Below are positions 6,374 to 10,958 of a DNA stretch of 10,958 nucleotides, piece after piece. The position numbers and the translations under genes are program-made. Position 1 is the stretch's first letter; the number at the start of each line of letters is the position of its first letter. The notes below the pieces were generated by a model that worked only from the letters and a program-made list of their open reading frames with translations, did not search any database and had not been told where the DNA came from. Source of the DNA: Rhizobium sp. Q54 (GTDB lineage Bacteria; Pseudomonadota; Alphaproteobacteria; SMXS01); the NCBI GenBank assembly GCA_945872035.1, contig CAMBYA010000047.1, positions 1 through 10,958 on the forward strand. The letters run 5' to 3'.

Positions 6374-6536
6374 TGGTCCGCCCTACTCCACGAGCACGTT
6401 GCCGACAATCAAAAGAGTCTTATTTTTCGCCAAGTTGTGCAAGCTAAAGTTAAAGTGAAGACTCAGGAAGCGTCACATTTTTGCCGGGTTGCATCGCCGG
6501 CCACCACGGAAATGGTGTTTGGATACTGAAGCACCC

Positions 6537-6555
6537 GTGCGGAAGCCTGCCGCAC
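6537..6555 (-). terminator. Short hairpin directly after the SnoaL-like gene stop
   Basis: GTGCGG (6537-6542) pairs with CCGCAC (6550-6555) around a 7-nt loop, abutting the TAG at 6556-6558. No T-run follows on the minus strand, so it may only slow transcription or protect the transcript end before the carboxypeptidase gene. Confidence 0.3.
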
Positions 6556-7002
6556 CTATTCGCGGAACGGATGCATGTCGCGGCTCGGCCAAAGGAAATG
6601 AATCCGGGTCCGGTGAATCAGCCAGTCGTCACCCTTCTTGCGGTACTCGTCATCGTAAATTCCGAATAAAATCAACGGGTTTTCGGTGCCGACGGCGGTC
6701 CGAAGGTCGAGCAGGTACCACCGGCCGATCGCCTGGTCTGAGCCCTTGAGCGTGATCCAGGGATTCGTCACCGCGTGCATGACGTTGAACGTCCCGCCGT
6801 AGCGCGAGATGAACTTCCGGTAGTTCTCATGGATGGTATCGCGTCCGACCCAGTCGCCGCCATAGTTCGGGCCGAACTCGCAGACCGCGTCCTCGGTGAA
6901 CAGCGCGGCCAGCTTGTCGACCTCGCCGCCATCGTAATAATGCGAGTATAGATGGCGCGTCGTCTTGATCTTCTCGATTTCCAGCAGGTCTTCGATGGTC
7001 AT
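6556..7002 (-). CDS. SnoaL-like (NTF2-fold) protein, fourth in the window
   Basis: This 148-residue protein is of the SnoaL_4/NTF2-like type. It starts MTIEDLLEIEKIKTTRHLYS and shows the helix HYYDGGEVDKLAALFTEDAV (21-40), then WVGRDTIHENY, FNVMHAVTNPWI with His76, and RWYLLDLRT. This pattern is common in proteins annotated as nuclear-transport-factor-2-family or polyketide-cyclase-like, often near SDR genes. It is clearly more distant from the tandem pair at 2877-3855 than those are from each other. The start at 7002 is chosen because MTIEDLLEIE is the typical beginning of such proteins. In-frame ATG at 7020 and TTG at 7041 would add MGNGKA or MGNGYRVMGNGKA, encoded by a repeated DNA element that looks regulatory or random. 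Function unassigned. Confidence 0.85.
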   Translation of the reverse strand: MTIEDLLEIEKIKTTRHLYSHYYDGGEVDKLAALFTEDAVCEFGPNYGGDWVGRDTIHENYRKFISRYGGTFNVMHAVTNPWITLKGSDQAIGRWYLLDLRTAVGTENPLILFGIYDDEYRKKGDDWLIHRTRIHFLWPSRDMHPFRE

Positions 7003-7009
7003 CGCTTTT

Positions 7010-7040
7010 CCGTTCCCCATTACCCGATACCCGTTCCCCA
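7010..7040. repeat. 10-bp direct repeat with 21-bp period before the SnoaL-like gene
   Basis: CCGTTCCCCA occurs at 7010-7019 and again at 7031-7040. The 21-bp offset is two helical turns, putting both copies on one DNA face. It lies 8-38 bp upstream of the chosen start of the minus-strand gene, and on that strand each copy reads TGGGGAACGG and contains a Shine-Dalgarno-like GGGGA. Confidence 0.5.
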
Positions 7041-7105
7041 ATCATCGTGTGACCCAAGCTTACGCCACGGCGCACCCTGCCTCGCAAGCCCTTTCGTTCA
7101 CGCGT

Positions 7106-7126
7106 GCTTGTTAATCCTTCACAAGC
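7106..7126. promoter_or_regulatory. Inverted repeat in the SnoaL/Nudix divergent region
   Basis: GCTTGT (7106-7111) and ACAAGC (7121-7126) are perfect inverted half-sites separated by 9 bp. The element is 40 bp upstream of the Nudix start. TTGTTA inside it could serve as a -35 box, but no good -10 follows at 17 bp. It could be an operator or a weak hairpin. Confidence 0.3.
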
Positions 7127-7166
7127 GCTCGCCGATTTGGCAGGTTGTCGCGCAAAGGAGCCAGCG

Positions 7167-7793
7167 ATGCCTTACGATTTCCTAGATATGCTGCGCGGCA
7201 CGGTCGCCGCCAACCTGCAAAGCTTCCCACACGAGTTCATCGACGGCGAAGGCTTTCGCCACGCCGCGGTCGCGCTCACCATCGTCGCGGGCGACACACC
7301 GGATGCGGGCGCGTCCATGCTGCTGACGCGGCGCACCTCGAAACTGAACAAGCACGCCGGCCAATGGGCCCTCCCCGGCGGCCGCGTCGACGAGGGCGAG
7401 GATCCGCTGCAGGCGGCACTTCGCGAGATGCAGGAGGAGGTCAATCTCGTCCTCGACAGCAGGCACTTCCTGGGCCGGCTGGACGACATCTCGTCGCGTT
7501 CGGGCTATGTGATCTCGCCCTTCGTGTTCTGGGCCGAGGATACGTCTTCCATGGTTCCCAATCCGGACGAGGTCGCGTCGATCCACCGCATTCCACTGGG
7601 ACTGTTCGAGGGCGTCGACGCGGTACAGTTTATCGACGTGGAAGGCCAGACCGAGAAGCTGTTGCGCCTGCAACTTGGCGAGAACCGCATCCATTCACCG
7701 ACCGGCGCGTTCCTCCTGCAGCTTTGGGAGGTAGGCGTCAACGGCCGGCATACGAGGGTCAAGCAGCACCTGCATCCGGATTGGTCGAAGTAA
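7167..7793 (+). CDS. Nudix hydrolase, probable CoA-pyrophosphatase-like
   Basis: This 208-residue enzyme of the Nudix superfamily hydrolyses nucleoside diphosphates linked to another group. The Nudix box runs from Gly72 to Leu94: G-x5-E (GRVDEGE), seven residues, then RE-M-Q-EE-V-N-L. The metal-binding REMQEE core is intact. The box glycine after EEV is Asn93. The preceding LLTRRTSKLNKHAGQWALPGG (52-72) follows the LLTxRTxxLxxHxGQ pattern of coenzyme A pyrophosphatases, but the full CoA signature cannot be proven here, and ADP-ribose or other substrates remain possible. The ATG at 7167 has AAGGAG (7155-7160) six bases upstream; the earlier frame start at 7104 lacks such a site. A membrane-protein gene follows on the same strand within 80 bp. 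Confidence 0.92.
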   Translation: MPYDFLDMLRGTVAANLQSFPHEFIDGEGFRHAAVALTIVAGDTPDAGASMLLTRRTSKLNKHAGQWALPGGRVDEGEDPLQAALREMQEEVNLVLDSRHFLGRLDDISSRSGYVISPFVFWAEDTSSMVPNPDEVASIHRIPLGLFEGVDAVQFIDVEGQTEKLLRLQLGENRIHSPTGAFLLQLWEVGVNGRHTRVKQHLHPDWSK

Positions 7794-7873
7794 CCGCAGG
7801 TTTCGGGGGCGCTTGCGCACCGGTTGAGTATCGTGGCCAGCTTCACCGAGCTTTACTGCGACGCGAGAGCGCC

Positions 7874-8596
7874 TTGGGACATCGCAGCTACCTGACCATC
7901 CTGGGCGTCCTGTTCGCCATACTGTTCGTCGCTCTGGCGATCGATCCGGTGGACCGGGCGGACTGGCTGCTCGAGAACGCGCTGGTCGGCGGCTTTCTGC
8001 TGGTCTCGGTGTTGATCCACCGGCACTTCGCGTTCTCCAGGTTGTCTGCCACGTTCATCTTCATCTTCCTCTGCCTGCACGAGGTCGGATCGCACTACAC
8101 CTATTCCCTTGTGCCGTACGATGCGTGGTTCAAGGCGCTGACAGGCATCACGTTCAACGAGTTGGTCGGGTGGGAACGCAACAATTACGACCGCGTCGTG
8201 CATTTCGGCTACGGCCTTCTGCTGGCCTATCCCCTGCGCGAGATATTCCTGCGCGTCGTCGCCGTTCGGGGCTTCTGGGGCTATTTCCTGCCGCTCGACG
8301 TCATGATGTCGACGTCCATGCTCTACGAGCTGATCGAATGGGCCGCCGCCTCATTCTTCGGCGGCGAACTGGGGATGGCCTATCTCGGCACCCAGGGCGA
8401 TGTCTGGGACGCCCACAAGGACATGGCCCTGGCCAGCGCCGGCGCACTGATCGCCATGGCGATCACAATGGCGATCAACATGGCGATGCAGCGGGATTTC
8501 GCGTCGGAATGGGCGGAGAGCTTCCGCGTCAAGAACGACCGTCCGGTCGGCGAGGCCGCCGTCTTTGGCATGTGGCGGCGCCGCCGGACGGAGTAG
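7874..8596 (+). CDS. YjdF/DUF2238-family integral membrane protein
   Basis: This membrane protein of about 240 residues matches the DUF2238 (YjdF) family, whose function is not established. With the TTG at 7874 as start, hydrophobic segments lie at about 7-23, 35-49, 60-78, 108-126, 135-160 and 185-205. Family marks are DRADWLLEN (28-35), CLHEVGSHYTYSLVPYD (67-83), NNYDRVVHFGYG (103-114), YELIEW (151-156) and GDVWDAHKDM (175-184). A charged cytosolic tail ends in WRRRRTE. No in-frame ATG or GTG exists between the Nudix stop and the first membrane helix, so the start must be TTG (7874), CTG (about 7853), or a TTG overlapping the Nudix end (7781). The stop lies only 5 bp from the convergent globin stop. 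Confidence 0.85.
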   Translation: MGHRSYLTILGVLFAILFVALAIDPVDRADWLLENALVGGFLLVSVLIHRHFAFSRLSATFIFIFLCLHEVGSHYTYSLVPYDAWFKALTGITFNELVGWERNNYDRVVHFGYGLLLAYPLREIFLRVVAVRGFWGYFLPLDVMMSTSMLYELIEWAAASFFGGELGMAYLGTQGDVWDAHKDMALASAGALIAMAITMAINMAMQRDFASEWAESFRVKNDRPVGEAAVFGMWRRRRTE

Positions 8597-8601
8597 TCGG
8601 C

Positions 8602-8979
8602 TCAGGCAGCGGCTGCCCGGTCCAGGACGTCGTCGCGTACCGAGTTGGCCAAGGTTGCCACGCCGAGAATGTCCGCGTCCGACACGCCCAGCTCCTTCAG
8701 CGTCGCACCCAGTAACTCGATCACCGCGTCTACATGGCTGTCGTCGAGGCCCTGCGCGACCAGGTGCCGGTGGCCATCGCGCATGTTCTGGCCCGTATAC
8801 CCATTAGGGCCGCCCGTCACCATGGTCAGAAAGCCGCGCTGCTTGGCGCGCTGGCGCTCCATGTCGACGCCGTCGAAGAAATGCCGGATGCGGTCGTCGG
8901 CCAGCACCTTGCCATAGAACACATCGACCGCCGCCTTGATCGCGGGCGCGCCGCCGAGCCGCTTATAGAGAGAGTCCAC
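8602..8979 (-). CDS. Group I truncated hemoglobin (GlbN-like)
   Basis: This 125-residue 2-on-2 globin binds heme and in related bacteria removes nitric oxide or handles oxygen. It begins MDSLYKRLGGAPAIKAAVDV and, starting from the GTG, its numbering matches cyanobacterial GlbN. Tyr22 is B10, Gln43 is E7, Gln47 is E11 and His70 is the proximal F8 ligand (MRDGH). E10 is Lys46 rather than the His that makes Synechocystis GlbN six-coordinate, so an open binding site is expected. The GTG at 8979 is preferred over ATG at 8991 because GGAGG (8985-8989) stands 5 nt before the GTG, whereas the ATG overlaps that site and has none of its own. It is divergent from an NsrR-like repressor with a matching operator between them, which points to NO-induced expression and NO dioxygenation. 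Confidence 0.93.
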   Translation of the reverse strand: MDSLYKRLGGAPAIKAAVDVFYGKVLADDRIRHFFDGVDMERQRAKQRGFLTMVTGGPNGYTGQNMRDGHRHLVAQGLDDSHVDAVIELLGATLKELGVSDADILGVATLANSVRDDVLDRAAAA

Positions 8980-8984
8980 GTCGT

Positions 8985-8989
8985 CCTCC
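8985..8989 (-). promoter_or_regulatory. Ribosome binding site of the truncated hemoglobin
   Basis: GGAGG on the minus strand, 5 nt before the GTG at 8979-8977. It lies inside the first codons of the alternative ATG start at 8991, which argues against that start. Confidence 0.7.
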
Positions 8990-8991
8990 AT

Positions 8992-9014
8992 TTGATTTAT
9001 ACTATATACATCTT
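8992..9014. promoter_or_regulatory. Predicted NsrR operator in the globin/nsrR divergent region
   Basis: Half-sites TTGATTTATAC (8992-9002) and ATATACATCTT (9004-9014) flank a central T, giving the 11-1-11 geometry of enterobacterial NsrR sites. Read from the minus strand the right half is AAGATGTATAT, matching 10 of 11 positions of AAGATGYATTT. The halves match each other at 7 of 11. The site overlaps the likely globin -10 and lies about 59 bp before the nsrR start, so it could control both genes. Confidence 0.72.
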
Positions 9015-9024
9015 TAACAGACAG
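8996..9024 (-). promoter_or_regulatory. Candidate promoter of the truncated hemoglobin gene
   Basis: On the minus strand, CTGTCT (9019-9024) is a partial -35 and TATAAA (8996-9001) a good -10, with a 17-bp spacer. Transcription would start near 8989, leaving a leader of roughly 10 nt. The predicted operator covers the -10 and most of the spacer, so bound repressor would block RNA polymerase. Confidence 0.4.
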
Positions 9025-9072
9025 GGGATCGCGCATCAAATGCGCATTCCCGTCCACAACGAAGATTCGGCC

Positions 9073-9528
9073 ATGCGCCTGACGCAACACACCGACTATG
9101 CGCTCCGCGTGCTGATCCATGTGGGATCGAAGGCAGGCGGCGCTTCGACCATCCGCGAGATCGCTGAAAGCTACGGCATCTCGCGCAACCACCTGATGAA
9201 GGTTGCCCATGAACTGGGCAGGATCGGCCTGTTGGCGCCGCAACGCGGCCGGGGCGGCGGCCTTGCGCTCGCCCGCGCGCCCGCCGAGATCAACGTGGGC
9301 GACGTGGTCCGGCGCATGGAGGAAAGCCTCGCACTGGTGGAATGCTTCAAGGGTCCGGCCAACACCTGCCCGATCGCCGGCCTGTGCCGTCTCGAAATCG
9401 CCCTCGCCCAGGCGCTGCAGGCGTTTCTCGCGGTGCTGGACCGACTGACGCTGGCGGACCTGCTGGTCAACCGGGCCGCGATAGCAGTCCGGCTGGGGAT
9501 TGTTTCGAACCCGGCCCCATCGTCGTGA
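9073..9528 (+). CDS. nsrR: NsrR-like Rrf2-family nitric-oxide-sensing repressor
   Basis: This 151-residue Rrf2-family winged-helix regulator carries an iron-sulfur cluster that reacts with nitric oxide and releases DNA. The N-terminus MRLTQHTDYALRVLIHVGSK, recognition helix region GISRNHLMKVAHELGRIGLL (35-54), wing RGRGGG and INVGDVVRRMEE are typical of NsrR rather than IscR. Three cysteines at 91, 99 and 105 (ECFKGPANTCPIAGLC) fit the cluster site. Asp8 matches the fourth ligand described for Streptomyces NsrR, which supports the 9073 start. An ATG at 9040 would add MRIPVHNEDSA before it and has a distant GGGGA. The divergent globin and palindromic site between the genes strengthen the NsrR call over other Rrf2 types. 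Confidence 0.88.
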   Translation: MRLTQHTDYALRVLIHVGSKAGGASTIREIAESYGISRNHLMKVAHELGRIGLLAPQRGRGGGLALARAPAEINVGDVVRRMEESLALVECFKGPANTCPIAGLCRLEIALAQALQAFLAVLDRLTLADLLVNRAAIAVRLGIVSNPAPSS

Positions 9529-9732
9529 CTGTGGTATTTGGTGCGGCAGCCAACCAATCGTTTGGGTTACAGTTCGACTTCAGCATCCAAGCCCCCTCAA
9601 CCTGATGTGCTGACGGTCGGACGGGAAACGACTGCAGCGTCCACCCGGTCCGGCCACTGATCTGCCGCCCGATGCAGGTCATGGCGCGTTGATTTGATGG
9701 CCAAGCGGCCATGATCGCGATAGGCTCGGCGC
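9529..9732. other. Intergenic region upstream of the TraR/DksA-like gene
   Basis: No gene is supported in these 204 bp. One short inverted repeat, ATGGCC-AAGC-GGCCAT (9697-9712), lies 20 bp before the next start. TTGATG at 9694-9699 overlaps it and could be a -35, but GATAGG (9719-9724) is 19 bp away, so the promoter is uncertain. Confidence 0.35.
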
Positions 9733-10056
9733 ATGATGGATCATCAGCACATAGCGGACGCCCTCAAGGCGCGCATGGCGCAGTTGTCCGAGCGGGTCGA
9801 ACGGCTGGAGGAGGATCTGCGTCAGCCGCTTGATCGGGATTTCGCCGAGCAGGCCACCGGCACGGAAGCAAGCGATGCCAACGAGGCGCTCGAAGGCGCC
9901 AGCCGCGCCGAGATCGCCCAGATCCGCGCCGCGCTCGGCCGTATCGAGGATGGCACCTATGGTATCTGTGTAACCTGCGGCGAAAGCATAGCGCCTGCCC
10001 GGCTCGAAGCCCTGCCCTTCGCCCAGCACTGTATCGACTGCGCTCGAGGCCGTTGA
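9733..10056 (+). CDS. TraR/DksA-family C4 zinc-finger protein
   Basis: This 107-residue protein has a helical hairpin-like N-terminus (about 5-70) and a C-terminal four-cysteine zinc finger: C79-x2-C82 (CVTCG) and C100-x2-C103 (CIDC). The spacing and the GTYGIC lead-in are those of the DksA/TraR family, which bind the secondary channel of RNA polymerase and tune initiation, often with ppGpp. It is shorter than DksA (about 150 residues), and the DxxDxA acidic tip of DksA is not evident; EASDANEA occupies that region. It may bind polymerase differently or serve another role. Two adjacent ATGs (9733, 9736) are possible starts, with a weak AGG upstream. It appears to be a single-gene unit. Confidence 0.88.
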   Translation: MMDHQHIADALKARMAQLSERVERLEEDLRQPLDRDFAEQATGTEASDANEALEGASRAEIAQIRAALGRIEDGTYGICVTCGESIAPARLEALPFAQHCIDCARGR

Positions 10057-10166
10057 ATCCAATAAAATCGACAATCGGCGGTCCGTGATTGCGCCGGGGA
10101 TGGAATGACTTAAATCTAATCGGCCATGGGCTGGGGCGGCACCCGAATACCGAGGAGTATGACGAC

Positions 10167-10889
10167 ATGCTGAAATTCACGCGGCGCGGTTTCCAAGTGG
10201 CGGCGCTCTCCGTGGCATTGGCCACCGGCGTGGCAACCGCCGCGCTGATACCGTCCCAGCCGGTCCAGGCCGCGTCGGAATCCGACGCAAGGGAACTGGT
10301 GATGTCCGCGCAGTATGCATTCGACGACCTGACCGACAAGGGCACCAACGCCACGGTCCGCTCGCTTCTGAAGGACGCGCGGGGCGTGATGATCTTCCCG
10401 TCCGTGGTCAAGGGCGCGGTCGGCATCGGCGGCGAAGGCGGCAGCGGCGTGCTGCTGGTTCGTGGCGAGGATGGCGTGTGGAGCTATCCGGCGTTCTACC
10501 ACATGAGCTCGATCAGCATCGGCCTGCAGCTCGGCGGCCAGGAAAACCGATTCCTGCTGATCCTGATGACCGACAACGCCGTGCGCAAGGTCATGAGCGG
10601 CGACACCCAGGTGGGCGGAGACCTAAGCGCCGTGGCGGTAGAGAACGGCGTCGACAAGTCAACCGGCACTACCACGGGCAGGCGCGACATCTACTATCAC
10701 GCCGAAACCCAGGGCGGCCTGTTCGCGGGCGTCAGCCTGGAAGGCACCAAGATCAAGGCGCGCAACAAGATGGCCAGGAACTACTACGGCCAGGAAGTCA
10801 CCGTGCGCGACATCCTGATCGAACGCCGCGCCTCCAATCCGCAGGCCGAAGAGCTGCGGACCACCATCGCATCGCAGACCGGCTACTGA
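10167..10889 (+). CDS. Exported SYLF-domain (YSC84-type) lipid-binding-like protein
   Basis: This 240-residue protein has a signal peptide followed by a SYLF domain (about 40-230). SYLF domains bind phosphoinositides or membranes in eukaryotes; bacterial members are periplasmic or surface proteins of unknown role. Diagnostic stretches are LLKDARGVMIFPSVVKGAVG, GGEGGSGVLLVR, WSYPAFYHMSSISIGLQLGG and ETQGGLFAGVSLEGTKI. The N-terminus MLKFTRRGFQVAA contains T-R-R-x-F, a close fit to the twin-arginine motif, before a modest hydrophobic stretch and likely cleavage after PVQA (about residue 35). The start at 10167 has GAGGAG (10152-10157) 9 nt upstream; the longer frame from 10089 is unlikely. TAAATC (about 10109-10114), 16 bp after TTGCGC, is a weak candidate promoter. 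Confidence 0.9.
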   Translation: MLKFTRRGFQVAALSVALATGVATAALIPSQPVQAASESDARELVMSAQYAFDDLTDKGTNATVRSLLKDARGVMIFPSVVKGAVGIGGEGGSGVLLVRGEDGVWSYPAFYHMSSISIGLQLGGQENRFLLILMTDNAVRKVMSGDTQVGGDLSAVAVENGVDKSTGTTTGRRDIYYHAETQGGLFAGVSLEGTKIKARNKMARNYYGQEVTVRDILIERRASNPQAEELRTTIASQTGY

Positions 10890-10898
10890 CGGAGCGAC

Positions 10899-10925
10899 AG
10901 CGGATCAGCCTGGGCTGAAACCGCT
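10899..10925 (+). terminator. Two-step hairpin after the SYLF gene
   Basis: AGCGG (10899-10903) pairs with CCGCT (10921-10925), and TCAGCC (10905-10910) pairs with GGCTGA (10913-10918) inside it, 10 bp after the stop. The inner loop is only two bases and no T-run follows, so termination is plausible but not typical. The remaining 33 bp to the window edge show no identifiable gene. Confidence 0.35.
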
Positions 10926-10958
10926 CTATCCTGCATTCGAAAGGGCCTGGTCCAGGTC

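Noticed and set aside
4816..6447. A 543-codon plus-strand open frame
   Set aside because: It lies antisense to the carboxypeptidase, whose catalytic motifs, signal peptide and SPOR domain are unmistakable. The translation is Gly/Arg-rich with no recognisable domain, as expected for the opposite strand of a high-GC gene.
6420..6475. Possible CtrA-like TTAA motifs in the AT-rich stretch before the carboxypeptidase
   Set aside because: Only one TTAA half is present at the proper position; the second half with 7-bp spacing is missing.
7145..7780. Upstream part of the open frame that contains the YjdF protein
   Set aside because: It overlaps the Nudix gene in another frame and is Arg/Gly/Pro-rich. 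Only the part after about 7850 shows family sequence and membrane helices, so this is not a fused protein.
8574..8585. Palindrome GGCGGCGCCGCC at the end of the YjdF gene
   Set aside because: It encodes the Arg-rich tail and is a common product of GGC/CGC codon use; no T-run follows.
9559..9585. GTTCGACT stretch reminiscent of a tRNA T-loop
   Set aside because: No flanking T-stem complement, anticodon arm or acceptor stem could be formed around it.

Overview
The window is high-GC DNA with bacterial gene density. Gene families and motif details suggest an alphaproteobacterium, most likely a chromosomal segment. The supporting evidence is a D,D-carboxypeptidase with a C-terminal SPOR domain, an NsrR-like Rrf2 repressor, a short TraR/DksA-type zinc-finger protein, and an exported SYLF protein with a twin-arginine-like signal. 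I can defend 14 protein-coding genes (one cut by the left edge), one probable gene remnant and several regulatory or hairpin elements. I see no rRNA, tRNA, insertion sequence, CRISPR array or phage gene.

Region 1 (1-3855) is an accessory-looking metabolic block. The 3' part of an S1/P1-nuclease-like gene, with most of its zinc ligands replaced, is followed on the minus strand by a short remnant resembling a potassium-channel C-terminus. Next come two divergent, tightly packed operons. The leftward one is GFA (CENP-V/GFA zinc fold), a SnoaL-like protein, then a second GFA, with the two GFAs about 73% identical. The rightward one is a short-chain dehydrogenase/reductase followed by two tandem SnoaL/NTF2-fold proteins that are about three-quarters identical. 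Overlapping stop and start codons indicate translational coupling. A flavin split-barrel (PPOX-family) gene at 4097-4681 and a fourth SnoaL-like gene at 6556-7002 (minus) lie nearby. These families recur in catabolic and detoxification clusters, but the substrate cannot be read from the sequence.

Region 2 (4682-8596) holds a D,D-carboxypeptidase on the minus strand, facing the PPOX gene across a perfect 13-bp hairpin. It continues with the fourth SnoaL gene, then a divergently transcribed Nudix hydrolase and a YjdF/DUF2238 membrane protein.

Region 3 (8597-9528) is a nitric-oxide defence divergon: a group I truncated hemoglobin (minus) opposite an NsrR-like Fe-S repressor (plus). Between them an 11-1-11 imperfect palindrome closely matches the NsrR operator consensus and overlaps the putative globin promoter. 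This is the clearest regulatory story in the window.

Region 4 (9529-10958) holds the TraR/DksA-like gene and the SYLF/YSC84-type exported protein, closed by a hairpin that may be a terminator. Long open frames antisense to genes throughout are GC-rich shadows and were left out.
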